The notes: a model not told the origin generated them from the letters alone. A stretch of 64,000 nucleotides of DNA from Xanthobacteraceae bacterium (GCA_019635585.1 JAHBZE010000002.1:620001-684000); one strand, 5' to 3'. Numbered from the stretch's first letter, positions 1-9,273 are shown. Made by a program: numbers and translations.

Positions 1-1285
1 TCGGCGCCATGCCGGCTTCGATGTTGCGCTCGACGTTCTCGACCACCACGATCGCGTCGTCGACCACGATGCCGATCGCGAGCACCAGCCCGAACAAAGT
101 CAGATTGTTGATGGTGAAGCCGAAAACCGTCATCAGGAAGAAGGTGCCGATCAGCGACACCGGAATCGCGAGAATCGGAATCACCGCCGCGCGCCAGGTT
201 TGCAGGAACAGCACCACGACGAAGATGACGAGCAGGATCGCCTCGAACATGGTCTCGACGACCGCATTCACCGATTCCGAGATGAACTGCGTCGGGTCGT
301 AGATGATGTCGTACTTCACGCCGGCCGGAAGATTTTTGCCGATCTGCTCCATCGCCGCGCGGATGTTGTTCGCGGTCGTCAGCGCGTTCGAGCCGGGACG
401 CTGGAACACCGCGAGCGCCACCGCCTCGTATTCGTCGAGATAGGAATTCGAGCCGTAGTCCTGCGCCGCGACCTCGATCCGCGCGACGTCCTTCAGAAGC
501 ACCACGGCGTTCGCGGTGGTCTTCACGACGATGTTGGCAAACTCCTCGGGCTTGGCGAGACGCCCCTGCGTCGTGACCGCGATCTGGAATTCGCGGCCGG
601 TTTCGACCGGCGGCGCGTTCAGAATGCCGCCCGCGACCTGCACGTTCTGCCGCTGGAGCGCGGCGACCACGTCGTTTGCCGTGAGACCGAGCGTCTGCAG
701 CCGGCCGGGATCGAGCCAGACGCGCATGGCGTAATCGCGGCTGCCGAACACGGTGATCGAACCGACGCCGTCCACGCGGGTCAGAACGTCCTTGATTTCG
801 AGGTTCGCATAGTTGGAGACGAACAGCGCATCGCGCGTCTTGTCCGGCGAATAGAGATGCACGATCAGCATCAGGTCGGGCGAAGACTTCGTCACCGTGA
901 CGCCGATGTTGCGCACCTCCTGCGGCAAACGCGGGTTCGCGATCGCAACGCGGTTCTGCACCTGCACCTGCGCCTGATCGAGATTGGTGCCGATGTCGAA
1001 GGTAACCTGAATCGTGAAGCGGCCGTCGGCGGTCGAGTTCGAAGACATGTAGAGCATGCCTTCGACGCCGTTGATCTGTTCCTCGATCGGGCCGACGACC
1101 GTGGTCGCGACCGTTTCCGCGTTCGCGCCGGGATACTGGCCGGAGACGTTGATCACCGGCGGCGCGATCTCGGGATATTGCGCGACCGGCAGGCGCAGGA
1201 AGCTGACCGCGCCGAGGATCACGATCACGATCGAGACGACGGAAGCGAAGATCGGGCGATTGATGAAAAAATGCGAAATCGTCAC
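1..1285 (-). CDS. RND efflux permease, HAE1/AcrB type (C-terminus cut by window edge)
   Basis: Inner-membrane proton-driven drug exporter, the pump subunit of a tripartite efflux system. Only the first 428 or so residues lie in the window. The start is a GTG at 1285, giving a product beginning VTISHFFINRPIFASV, the usual cytoplasmic start and TM1 of AcrB-type permeases; no ATG fits this conserved N-terminus. A GGYPGANAETV-like porter segment (here GQYPGANAETV) follows TM1. The paired acidic residues of TM4 used for proton relay are present at about D409-D410 (VDDAIVVVENVERN). The gene starts 12 bases after the stop of the adaptor gene, so the two form one operon read leftward. Family assignment is firm; the exported substrate cannot be told from sequence. 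Confidence 0.93.
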   Translation of the reverse strand, partial: MTISHFFINRPIFASVVSIVIVILGAVSFLRLPVAQYPEIAPPVINVSGQYPGANAETVATTVVGPIEEQINGVEGMLYMSSNSTADGRFTIQVTFDIGTNLDQAQVQVQNRVAIANPRLPQEVRNIGVTVTKSSPDLMLIVHLYSPDKTRDALFVSNYANLEIKDVLTRVDGVGSITVFGSRDYAMRVWLDPGRLQTLGLTANDVVAALQRQNVQVAGGILNAPPVETGREFQIAVTTQGRLAKPEEFANIVVKTTANAVVLLKDVARIEVAAQDYGSNSYLDEYEAVALAVFQRPGSNALTTANNIRAAMEQIGKNLPAGVKYDIIYDPTQFISESVNAVVETMFEAILLVIFVVVLFLQTWRAAVIPILAIPVSLIGTFFLMTVFGFTINNLTLFGLVLAIGIVVDDAIVVVENVERNIEAGMAP

Positions 1286-1297
1286 GAGCGGAGCGCC

Positions 1298-2470
1298 CTA
1301 CTTCTTTTGCTGCTGCTGTTGCTGCTGTTGCGCTTTCATCTGTTCTTCGGTGAGCGGCGTCACCTTGGCGCCGGCTCGCGCCCGCATCAGCCCGTTCACG
1401 ATCACGCGTTCATCGGCCTCGAGTCCGCCGCGAATGACGCGAAGATTGCCCTGCAGTGTGCCGAGTTCGACGTATTTCTGGCGCACGGTGTTCTCGCCAT
1501 CGACGACATAAACGAATTTGCGGATCTGCTCGGTGCCGATCGCGGTGTCCGGAATGAGCAGCGCTTCATATTCCGCCGAACCCGGCACGCGGATTCGTCC
1601 GAACATGCCGGGCGTGAATAGCGCGGTCGGATTGGCGAATTGCGCGCGGCCGCGGATCGTGCCCGAATTCGTGTCGATCACGTTGTCGACGAAGTCGATG
1701 CTGCCTTTGTGCTCGAAGCTTTTCTCGTCGAGCAGCCGCAATTCGACCGGCAGCTTGGTGCCGCGCTCGTCCGCCTTGCCCGCGTCCTTCGCGATGCGCT
1801 GGTAGCGAAGGTACGAGGCTTCGTCGAAAGTGAATTCGAAACGGATCGGATCGATCGAAACCACGGTAGCAAGCAACGTCGTCGAGCCGGTCGTCGTGCC
1901 GGTCACCAGATTGCCTGGGGACACGCGGCGATCGCCGATGCGGCCCGAAACCGGCGACCGGAGTTCGGTAAATTCCAGATTGAGTTCGGCGGTTTTCACC
2001 GCGGCTTCCGCCGCCTGCAAGGCGGCATCCGCCGCGCGTTTGGCCTGCACGCGCTGGTCATACAAGGATTCGGCAATGGTCTTCTGCGCGATCAACGTCT
2101 GCGCGCGCGCAAGATCGGCGTTCGCAAGGTCGGCCTGCGATTTCGCGCGGGCGAGATCGGCGCGCGCCTGATCGAGCGCAGCCTGAAACGGCCGCGGGTC
2201 GAGCGTGAACAGAAGGTCGCCCGCCTTGACCAGTTGACCGTCGGTGAAATGCACCTTGTCGAGATAGCCCGAGACGCGTGCGCGGATTTCGACCGCATCG
2301 ACCGCCACGAAGCGGCCGACATATTCGTCGCGATCGACGATCATGCGCTTGACCGGTGTTGCAACCGTCACCGGCGGCGCGGGGGGCGCCGGCGGCGCGC
2401 TCTGTCCGCAAGCGGCGAGCAAAAGAGCCAAAGAAATTGCGGCACCGAGGGCCGCTGTCGGGCGATGCAT
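1298..2470 (-). CDS. RND efflux periplasmic adaptor (membrane fusion lipoprotein)
   Basis: Periplasmic adaptor of 390 residues that joins the downstream RND permease to an outer-membrane channel. The N-terminus is a lipoprotein signal with lipobox LAAC, so Cys21 is the predicted lipidated residue. A lipoyl half-motif (RARVSGYLDKVHFTDGQLV) follows, then a long alanine-rich coiled-coil hairpin (about residues 100-170) and a second lipoyl half (ELRSPVSGRIGDRRVSPG), then beta-barrel segments. The protein ends in a run of eight glutamines and two lysines coded by mixed CAA/CAG, an unusual but probably harmless tail. No outer-membrane factor gene is in the window and no TetR-type regulator lies next to it. 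Confidence 0.93.
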   Translation of the reverse strand: MHRPTAALGAAISLALLLAACGQSAPPAPPAPPVTVATPVKRMIVDRDEYVGRFVAVDAVEIRARVSGYLDKVHFTDGQLVKAGDLLFTLDPRPFQAALDQARADLARAKSQADLANADLARAQTLIAQKTIAESLYDQRVQAKRAADAALQAAEAAVKTAELNLEFTELRSPVSGRIGDRRVSPGNLVTGTTTGSTTLLATVVSIDPIRFEFTFDEASYLRYQRIAKDAGKADERGTKLPVELRLLDEKSFEHKGSIDFVDNVIDTNSGTIRGRAQFANPTALFTPGMFGRIRVPGSAEYEALLIPDTAIGTEQIRKFVYVVDGENTVRQKYVELGTLQGNLRVIRGGLEADERVIVNGLMRARAGAKVTPLTEEQMKAQQQQQQQQKK

Positions 2471-2556
2471 GGATTATCTCGGCAATGATCGTGGTCGGCG
2501 GAGTTCTTACACCGGGAGGACCGGTTAGTCACATGCGCAGGACGCAATGCCGCATT

Positions 2557-4107
2557 CTAGAGCGTCCCGGCGGGCTCCGCACTCCGGATCAGCCCGCGCA
2601 GCCATTTGCGGCCCAGAAGTCCCCAGATCAGCGCGAGATAGGCTGCGCCGCCGATGATTATGAGCGCGGCGAGCCGCGTCTCGTCGCGGAACGCCGTCAT
2701 CTTCGAGAACAAAGGTGCCAAAAATTGCGCCCCAAAGAATAATATCGCGGCAAGCGCGATCCCGGCGGCGATGAGCCGCGCGGCGTGCGATAGCGTAGTT
2801 TCACCGGGTTTTGCGAAACCCCGGCGATTCGCAAACCAGATCAGCAAAAGCAGGTTGAGCCAGGCGCCGGCCGCCGTGCCGAGCGCAAGGCCGACCTGCG
2901 CGAGCGGTCCCATCAGCGCGACTTTCAGCGCGATGTTGAGCGCGACCCCGGTGAGTGCCGCGATCACCGGCGTCGTGGTGTCGCCGCGCGCATGAAACGG
3001 TGCGACGAAGCTGCGCATCAGCACGAACGGAATAAGACCGGTCGCGTAAGCGGCCAACGTCTGGCCGGCGGCGGCCGCGTCGGCATTCGAGAACGCGCCG
3101 CGCGCAAAAAGCGCACGCATGATGAGATCGGGAATGACGAGCGAGGCTGCGGCGCAAGGAACCGCGAGCAGAAGTGCGAACTCGATCGCTTTCCCTTGCG
3201 AGTTCGCAGCCCCCTGCTCGTCGCCGGCGGCGAGACGCCGCGCCATTTCCGGCAGCAGCACGGTGCCGACCGCGATGCCGACCACGCCAATGGGAAGCTG
3301 GTTGATGCGATCGGCGTAGTAAAGTGCGGAAAGCGCGCCGGTCGGGAGATACGTCGCGATGATGGTGTCGGCAAAGAGCGCAAGCTGCACGCCGCCCGCG
3401 CCGATGATCGCGGGGCCGAGCGCTTTCAAGAAGCGCTTGGTCGGCTCGTCCAGCTTCGGCATCTTGAGGCGAAGGCCGAATCCATTTTTCTCCGCATCGC
3501 CCGCGACCAGTGCGAGTTGCAAAATGCCCGCGATCAGGACGCCCCAGGCCGCCGCGTGCCCGGCAGTCGGGAACAGCGCGGCATAGGTGAGCGTACCGAT
3601 CATCGCGAGATTGAGCAGCACCGGCGCACCGGCGGCGGACGCGAAGCGATTATTCGCATTCAGCGTGCCTGCGATCAGCGTCTCGATCGAAATCAGGGCG
3701 AGATAAGGAAACGTGATCCGCGTCAGCGCGACCGCGAGATCGAATCGCGATGGATCGGCGGAAAGTCCGGGCGCCAAGAGTTGTACGACCGCGGGCGTGT
3801 AGATCAACGCGACGATCAACAGCACGACCTGCAACACGATCATCGCAAGCGCGAGCCGGTCCGCGAACGAGCGCGCAGCCAGCTTGCCGTCCTGCTCCAG
3901 CGTGCGCGCGTAGGCCGGAACGAAAGCTGCGGCGAATGCGCCTTCGGCGAAGATCGCGCGGAAATGGTTCGGCAGACGGAAGGCGACGAAGAAAGCGTCG
4001 GCAATCGGTCCCGCGCCGAGGACCGCCGCCATCACGACGTCACGGGCAAAGCCGGTTATGCGCGAAAGCAGCGTGAAGCCGCCGACGGTGAAAAAGCGCC
4101 GGATCAT
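2557..4107 (-). CDS. murJ: Lipid II flippase MurJ (MviN)
   Basis: Integral membrane protein of 516 residues, the usual length for MurJ, which moves undecaprenyl-linked peptidoglycan precursor to the periplasmic face. It starts with the typical MIRRFFTVGGFTLLSRITGFARD, whose arginines near residues 16 and 22 correspond to substrate-cavity arginines of the family. The family signature YADRINQLPIGVVGIAVGTVLLPEM is found in the middle of the protein (in segments around residues 265-290), and about fourteen hydrophobic helices can be counted. The gene begins 19 bases after the DegT aminotransferase gene, so it is probably co-transcribed with the two upstream sugar-nucleotide genes. The assignment is very secure. 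Confidence 0.97.
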   Translation of the reverse strand: MIRRFFTVGGFTLLSRITGFARDVVMAAVLGAGPIADAFFVAFRLPNHFRAIFAEGAFAAAFVPAYARTLEQDGKLAARSFADRLALAMIVLQVVLLIVALIYTPAVVQLLAPGLSADPSRFDLAVALTRITFPYLALISIETLIAGTLNANNRFASAAGAPVLLNLAMIGTLTYAALFPTAGHAAAWGVLIAGILQLALVAGDAEKNGFGLRLKMPKLDEPTKRFLKALGPAIIGAGGVQLALFADTIIATYLPTGALSALYYADRINQLPIGVVGIAVGTVLLPEMARRLAAGDEQGAANSQGKAIEFALLLAVPCAAASLVIPDLIMRALFARGAFSNADAAAAGQTLAAYATGLIPFVLMRSFVAPFHARGDTTTPVIAALTGVALNIALKVALMGPLAQVGLALGTAAGAWLNLLLLIWFANRRGFAKPGETTLSHAARLIAAGIALAAILFFGAQFLAPLFSKMTAFRDETRLAALIIIGGAAYLALIWGLLGRKWLRGLIRSAEPAGTL

Positions 4108-4126
4108 GCCGCGCGCCTGGAAGGGT

Positions 4127-5272
4127 TCAGGCGAGCGCCTCGCGCACTGCCGCGATTACGCGTTCCTGCGTCGGCTCGTCGAGATAGGGATGCATCGGCA
4201 GCGAGATCACTTCCGCTGCGAGCTTGTCGGTGACCGGCAACCCGTTGCCCACGACGGGATAGCGCTTGTAGGGCTCCTGCCGGTGCAGAGGCTTCGGATA
4301 ATAGATCGCGGTCGGCACGCCGCGCGTCGAGAGGACGGCGGCGAGCGCATCGCGCTTTTCGACTCGGATCGTGTATTGCGCCCATACCGAACCATAGCCT
4401 GACCGGACTTCCGGCACGATGGCAACGTCCTTCAAACCCTCGGCATAACGGGCGGCGACCCGGTTGCGGGCCTCGATTTCGTCCGGAAAAATCTTGAGCT
4501 TTTCGATCAAGACCGCGGCCTGGATGGTGTCGAGGCGGCCGGTCATGCCGATGCGGACGTTGTCGTATTTGTCCGCGCCCTGACCGTGCACCCGGATCGA
4601 GCGTAGCGTCTCGGCGAGTTTGTCGTCGTCGGTGAAGATCGCGCCGCCATCGCCGTAGCAGCCCAAAGGCTTCGCGGGAAAGAAACTCGTGGTCGTAACC
4701 AGCGCTTGGGTGCCGACGCGTTTGCCCTTGTAGGTCGCGCCGAAGGATTGCGCGGCGTCGGAAATTACGAACATGCCTTCGCGCTTCGCGATCGCGGCGA
4801 CGCCATCGAGATCGGCGGGCTGGCCGAACAGATCAACCGGAATGATCGCCTTAAGCTTGAGATCGCCGCGCTTGGTCTCGGTGACCGCGCGCTCGAGGCT
4901 CGCGAGATCCATATTGAAGGTCTTTTCGTCGACGTCGACGAAGACCGGAGACGCGCCGACGACGACTATCGCTTCGGCGGTCGCGCAGAAGGTGAAGGAC
5001 GGGCAGAACACCGCGTCGCCCGGACCGACGCCGGTCGCCATCAGCGCCATGATCAGCGCGTCGGTGCCGTTCGAATTCGAGATCACATGCCGCGCGCCGC
5101 TGAATGCCGAAAGATCGGCCTCGAGCTGGCGGACTTCCGGTCCCATGATGAACTGGCAATGCGTGAGCACTTTTGCCACCGCATCGTCGATGCTCTTGCC
5201 GAGACGCTTGCGCTGCGCGCTGATGTCGATGAACGGAATGGGTGCCTGATCGGCGCGCATGTGCTGGTTCAC
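4127..5272 (-). CDS. gnnB: DegT/DnrJ/EryC1/StrS sugar-nucleotide aminotransferase, probable GnnB
   Basis: PLP-dependent aminotransferase of 381 residues, fold type I, acting on a keto sugar nucleotide. PFIDISAQ near residue 13 is the family N-terminus, DAAQSFGA (172-179) holds the PLP-binding Asp, and SFFPAKPLG carries the Schiff-base Lys201. It follows the Gfo/Idh oxidoreductase by 18 bases. An oxidoreductase plus an aminotransferase of these two families is the arrangement of GnnA/GnnB, which convert UDP-GlcNAc to UDP-GlcNAc3N for diamino-sugar lipid A, common in Bradyrhizobium and Rhodopseudomonas. WlbE/WbpE-type O-antigen enzymes are the main alternative. The family call is certain; the GnnB call is inferred from pairing and taxon. 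Confidence 0.8.
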   Translation of the reverse strand: MNQHMRADQAPIPFIDISAQRKRLGKSIDDAVAKVLTHCQFIMGPEVRQLEADLSAFSGARHVISNSNGTDALIMALMATGVGPGDAVFCPSFTFCATAEAIVVVGASPVFVDVDEKTFNMDLASLERAVTETKRGDLKLKAIIPVDLFGQPADLDGVAAIAKREGMFVISDAAQSFGATYKGKRVGTQALVTTTSFFPAKPLGCYGDGGAIFTDDDKLAETLRSIRVHGQGADKYDNVRIGMTGRLDTIQAAVLIEKLKIFPDEIEARNRVAARYAEGLKDVAIVPEVRSGYGSVWAQYTIRVEKRDALAAVLSTRGVPTAIYYPKPLHRQEPYKRYPVVGNGLPVTDKLAAEVISLPMHPYLDEPTQERVIAAVREALA

Positions 5273-5290
5273 GAAACTTTCCTGAAAAAC

Positions 5291-6283
5291 TTAGCCGGCG
5301 ATCTCGCGCGGACCGCGGCGGAACGCCGGATGCGGATCGGCGAGGCAGCGGATTGCGATTTCGAGCGAAGCGACACCCTCCTCACCGCTCACGGCCGGCG
5401 TCTTGCCGTGACGCACGGCTTCGCAGAACGCGGTGAGTTCGGCGCGCAACGGCTCGGTGTGCGCGACCGAAAGATGGCGCATGCCGTAGGAGCCGTCCTT
5501 CTGAAAGCCGAAACATTCGGTGACGGTGCGGGTGAGCAAATCGCCCATGATGTATTTGTCGCGGGTCGCGACCTGCACGGTGCGCGCCTTGAACGGCGTC
5601 AGCCAGTTGGTGTTGATGTGCGCGAGCACGCCGTTCGCGGTCCGGAACTGCAGGAGCGCGATGTCTTCGCGCTCCGCGACGACCGAGGAAATCTGCGGTT
5701 GCACTTCCGCGATTTCGGATTCGGTGAACCAGCGGATCAGGTCGATGTCATGCACGGCAAGATCGATCACCACACCGACATCCGACATGCGCGGCGGGAA
5801 CGGCCCGACGCGCGTGATACCGATGGAGAGAATTTCCTCGCCCGCGACCGCCTGCTTGATCGATTGCACCGCAGGATTGAAGCGCTCGACATGGCCGACC
5901 ATCAAGGTCACGCCATTGCGCGCGGCGGCGGTGACGATTTCGCGGCCTTGTTCGACGGTGGTTGCGATCGGCTTTTCGACCAACAGCGAAACGCCGCTGT
6001 CGATCAGGTCGAGCGAAATCTGGTGATGGAGATGCGTGGGTGCCGCGACGATGACGGCATCGACTTTGCGCGCAACCAGTTCGCAGTGATCGGAGAGAAC
6101 TTCCGCGCCCTCGGCCTGACCGGCGGCCTGCGCAGCGCGGCCCGCGTCCGGATCGGCGACGCCGACGAGTTCGACACCCGGCAGTTCGGAAAGCACGCGC
6201 GCATGGTTGCGGCCCATGACGCCGGCGCCAATGACACCAATCCGCAGATTGCGCTCTTCGGCGGTATTTTTACTGGAAGCCAC
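5291..6283 (-). CDS. gnnA: Gfo/Idh/MocA oxidoreductase, probable UDP-GlcNAc 3-dehydrogenase GnnA
   Basis: NAD(P)-dependent sugar oxidoreductase of 330 residues. The Rossmann motif GVIGAGVMGRNHARV lies at residues 16-30, and the family motif VEKPIAT with Lys104 is present, as is a GHVERFNP segment after it. In the proposed pathway it oxidises C3 of UDP-GlcNAc so that the adjacent aminotransferase can add the amino group. The pair and murJ run in one direction with gaps below 25 bases. The B. pertussis enzyme WlbA (acting on the uronic acid form) is a close relative and an alternative; no WlbB-type acetyltransferase is found here, which favours lipid A synthesis over O-antigen diacetamido-uronate synthesis. 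Confidence 0.78.
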   Translation of the reverse strand: MASSKNTAEERNLRIGVIGAGVMGRNHARVLSELPGVELVGVADPDAGRAAQAAGQAEGAEVLSDHCELVARKVDAVIVAAPTHLHHQISLDLIDSGVSLLVEKPIATTVEQGREIVTAAARNGVTLMVGHVERFNPAVQSIKQAVAGEEILSIGITRVGPFPPRMSDVGVVIDLAVHDIDLIRWFTESEIAEVQPQISSVVAEREDIALLQFRTANGVLAHINTNWLTPFKARTVQVATRDKYIMGDLLTRTVTECFGFQKDGSYGMRHLSVAHTEPLRAELTAFCEAVRHGKTPAVSGEEGVASLEIAIRCLADPHPAFRRGPREIAG

Positions 6284-6391
6284 GATCGATCCCCTCGCAA
6301 AGCCCCTGACCGGTGTCAGCCGGGATACGCCGCTGCGCCGGAAGCGGGAACCCCTGAAGCCTCACAAATCGTGTCCTAGGGTTACAGCGCC

Positions 6392-7147
6392 CTATTCGGC
6401 GGCAGTCCGGCTGATTTTTGCGCCGGGCAGGTTGAGACCAGCGGCGAGCGTGTCGTCCCGGAACGCCTTCACGCCATCAAGCGATAGGTCGGCTGCGGTC
6501 TTGGTGCCGAGCGCCTTTAACTTTTTCAGGATGTCAGCTGGAGCGGTGATGATATGCGCGCCCATGTCGTTTGCCTCGATCACGTTCCAGACCTCACGGG
6601 TCGAGGCCCAGATCACTTCGACGTTCTTCGCCTCGTTCGCGAGCCTGACTGCGAGCTTTACCGCGGGCGCGTAGTCGATGCCGAGATCGGCGAGCCGGCC
6701 CGCGAACACGGAAGTGCAGCCGGCGGCGTTGCCCGCGAGTGCCGCGGTCGCGCGCTCCACCTGCTCCTCGGTGCAGAGCACGGTGACGTTGATCTTCACA
6801 CCGTCTCTGGAAAGCGAGTTGATCGCCTCGTACAACGTCTCGCCGCGCGTGTTGATCACCGGCAACTTCACATAGACATTCTTGCCCCAGGTCGTGATCA
6901 GCCGCGTCTGCGCGATCATTTCCGGAATGTCGTCGGAGAGCACTTCGAAGGAGATGTGTCGGTCAGGCACCGCCTCGACCAGATCGCGCGCGTAGGCTTC
7001 GTAGTCGGTTACCCCGGCTTTCTTCAGAAGCGACGGGTTCGTGGTGAAGCCCGCGATGTACTTCTGCTTCGCCATTTCGACGATCTGCGCCTTTTCAGCA
7101 CCGTCCGTGAACAGCTTGATCTTCAGCGACTCCAGCGTGCGGGTCAT
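6392..7147 (-). CDS. Transaldolase-family protein
   Basis: Class I aldolase of 251 residues in the small transaldolase/fructose-6-phosphate aldolase group. GFTTNPSLL (33-41) is the standard N-terminal signature and Lys94 in VYVKLPVIN is the predicted Schiff-base lysine. INVTVLCTEEQ and SVFAGRLADLG are further conserved barrel strands. It probably moves dihydroxyacetone units between sugar phosphates in the non-oxidative pentose phosphate pathway, which also supplies sedoheptulose 7-phosphate for LPS heptose. It lies 108 bases upstream of the GnnA-like gene and is divergent from the glycosyltransferase at 7235. Transaldolase and aldolase activities cannot be separated from the sequence alone. 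Confidence 0.88.
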   Translation of the reverse strand: MTRTLESLKIKLFTDGAEKAQIVEMAKQKYIAGFTTNPSLLKKAGVTDYEAYARDLVEAVPDRHISFEVLSDDIPEMIAQTRLITTWGKNVYVKLPVINTRGETLYEAINSLSRDGVKINVTVLCTEEQVERATAALAGNAAGCTSVFAGRLADLGIDYAPAVKLAVRLANEAKNVEVIWASTREVWNVIEANDMGAHIITAPADILKKLKALGTKTAADLSLDGVKAFRDDTLAAGLNLPGAKISRTAAE

Positions 7148-7234
7148 GCTCTCAGCCTATGTTTGCGCCAATCCTTGCGCTTCGTCCGAAATCAGGGCAA
7201 TCGGTCCCGTCCTTTTCTAATAGCAAATCCCGGC

Positions 7235-8311
7235 ATGCTTTCCACCGACGATCTGAAGGCCCTCGAAGTCCTGCACCCCTGCCTGCACAAGCGCTATTCG
7301 GGGGTCACGACGACGATTCTGGCGGTCGCCCCGCAAATGGCGAAGCTCGCCCGGACCGCGCTCGTGGGCCTGCGCTGGACTGCGCCGGGCGTGCCGACGA
7401 TCTCGCTGAAAGATGTCCGCAGCTTGGGGCGCTCGGTTCCGCCAACGAAACCCTTCCGCATCTGGCACGCGCGCCGGAACGACGAGATGATCGTCGGTCT
7501 TCTGCTGAAAAAGCTCCTCGGCCTGAAGCTCGGCATGGTTTTCACCTCCGCCGCGCAGCGCAAGCACAAGCGCTTCTCCCGCTGGCTGATGAGCAAGATG
7601 GACGCGATCATCTGCCCCTCGCCCGACGCCGCGAGCTATCTTACCTTTCCATCGACCGTCGTATTCCACGGCGTCGATGCGGAACGCTATCGCCCGTCCG
7701 AAAACCGCGACGCCGAATGGTCTGCAACTGGTTTCCCCGGCAAATACGGCATCGGCGTCTTCGGCCGCATCCGCGCACAGAAGGGCACTGATCTTTTTAT
7801 TGAATCGATGTGCCGCCTCCTGCCGCGCTATCCAGACTTCACTGCGGTCGTAATCGGTCTCGCTACGCCGCAAGAGAAAGAGTGGGAAGCGGCACTCAAG
7901 AAAAAAGTAGAAGACGCAGGGCTTGTGAACCGCGTCATTTTCCTGGGCGAGTTGCCAGAGAACGACGTGCCGGGCTGGTTCCGCAAGCTCACCGTCTTCG
8001 TCGGCCCGCAGCGTAACGAAGGCTTCGGCCTGACCACGCTCGAAGCCATGGCGAGCGAGTTGGCGGTGGTCGCGACCAAGGCCGGTGCGGCGCGTCATCT
8101 GATCGACGAAGACGTCACCGGCCATCTCGTCGAGATCGAGGATGTCGACGCGTTGACCGCGCGGATCGAAAATCTGATGAAAGACCCGAAGCGCGCGGTT
8201 CAATTCGGCAAGGCCGGACGCGCGCGCGTGCTCGAGAAGTTCGCGATCCAGCGCGAGGCCGAAGGCATATATAAAGTCTATGAGCGCGTCTGGAGCACCA
8301 AGAAAAGCTGA
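7235..8311 (+). CDS. GT4-type glycosyltransferase, LPS core (LpcC-like)
   Basis: Retaining GT-B glycosyltransferase of 358 residues. The C-terminal donor domain has the E-x7-E motif (EGFGLTTLEAM) preceded by GELPENDVPGWFRKLTVFVGP. I start it at ATG 7235 because the reading frame continues far upstream only as an antisense shadow of the transaldolase gene, and MLSTDDLKALEVLHP begins the recognisable fold. It overlaps the heptosyltransferase gene by one base (TGATG), which indicates translational coupling. By family and position it resembles the rhizobial LpcC mannosyltransferase that modifies Kdo in the LPS core, and a GDP-mannose synthesis gene lies at 15673. The exact acceptor is inferred. 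Confidence 0.85.
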   Translation: MLSTDDLKALEVLHPCLHKRYSGVTTTILAVAPQMAKLARTALVGLRWTAPGVPTISLKDVRSLGRSVPPTKPFRIWHARRNDEMIVGLLLKKLLGLKLGMVFTSAAQRKHKRFSRWLMSKMDAIICPSPDAASYLTFPSTVVFHGVDAERYRPSENRDAEWSATGFPGKYGIGVFGRIRAQKGTDLFIESMCRLLPRYPDFTAVVIGLATPQEKEWEAALKKKVEDAGLVNRVIFLGELPENDVPGWFRKLTVFVGPQRNEGFGLTTLEAMASELAVVATKAGAARHLIDEDVTGHLVEIEDVDALTARIENLMKDPKRAVQFGKAGRARVLEKFAIQREAEGIYKVYERVWSTKKS

Positions 8312-9273
8312 TGCCCGAGATTCTCTTCATCAAAACCTCTTCCCTCGGCGATGTGATCCATCACATGCCCGCCGTCACCGACGCGCGAAAGCATTTTCCG
8401 AACGCGAAGATTTCGTGGATGGTCGAGGAAGCCTATGTGCCGCTCGCGAAGCTGCATCCGGGCGTGAACGACGTGATTCCGGTCGCGGTGCGCCGCTGGC
8501 GTAAAGCGATCCTGAAGCCCTCGACGTTTTCGAAAACCTGGGCCGAAGTCAGCCGGCTCCGCGCGAAACTGAAACTCAAGCGCTTCGACAAGATCATCGA
8601 TACGCAGGGTCTCGTGAAAACCGTCGTGCTCTCCAAGTGGGCGCGCGGCGAGCGCCATGGCTATGACGCGAAATCGATCCGCGAGCCGTTCGCCTCGCGC
8701 TTCTATCATGTGAAGCACACGGTAAGCCGTGAATTGCATGCGGTCGACCGCAACCGCGCGCTGACCGCGGCAGCACTCGGCTATAAAGTCGAAGGCGGCC
8801 CCGATTACGGCATCGACCGCAAACGCATCGCGCCGGTAACGGATGCGCCTTACGCGCTCCTCTTTCATGCCACCGCGCAGGAAAGAAAAGAATGGCCGGA
8901 AGACCGCTGGATCGAAGTCGGCAAGGCGCTGGAAGCCAAAGGCATCACGCCCGTACTGCCGTGGGGCAACGACCGCGAACACGCGCGCAGCCACCGCATC
9001 AAGAATGCGCTCAAGAATGCGCGCGTGCCGGACAAGGCGCCGCTCGGTGAAGTCGCGGGATTGATCGCTGGCGCGACGCTCGTCGTCGGCGTCGATACCG
9101 GCTTGCTACATCTTGCTGCCGCACTTGAAGTGCCGCTGGTCGCGATCTTCATTGCGACCAAACCGGGTCTCTCCGGCCCGGTCAGCAGCGGACCGATGAC
9201 GACACTCGGCACCGCAGGCGAAATGCCGACAGCCGCGGAAGTGATCGCCGCGATCGAAGCGCTGCCGCGCTAG
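8311..9273 (+). CDS. waaC: Lipopolysaccharide heptosyltransferase I (GT9)
   Basis: GT9 glycosyltransferase of 320 residues that adds the first L-glycero-D-manno-heptose to Kdo on the cytoplasmic side of the inner membrane. ILFIKTSSLGDVIHHMPAV at the N-terminus is the WaaC acceptor-side signature (TSSLGD loop), and VGVDTGLLHLAAALEVPLV is the donor-binding motif near residue 255. The length matches WaaC. It is coupled to the upstream glycosyltransferase by a one-base overlap. Its 3' end overlaps the convergent heptosyltransferase gene by four bases, so read-through from either side would make antisense RNA. Confidence 0.92.
   Translation: MPEILFIKTSSLGDVIHHMPAVTDARKHFPNAKISWMVEEAYVPLAKLHPGVNDVIPVAVRRWRKAILKPSTFSKTWAEVSRLRAKLKLKRFDKIIDTQGLVKTVVLSKWARGERHGYDAKSIREPFASRFYHVKHTVSRELHAVDRNRALTAAALGYKVEGGPDYGIDRKRIAPVTDAPYALLFHATAQERKEWPEDRWIEVGKALEAKGITPVLPWGNDREHARSHRIKNALKNARVPDKAPLGEVAGLIAGATLVVGVDTGLLHLAAALEVPLVAIFIATKPGLSGPVSSGPMTTLGTAGEMPTAAEVIAAIEALPR

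Noticed and set aside
6554-7234. N-terminal extension of the LpcC-like glycosyltransferase frame
   Set aside because: The extra 227 codons lie antisense to the transaldolase gene and have no glycosyltransferase pattern; ATG 7235 starts the conserved part.
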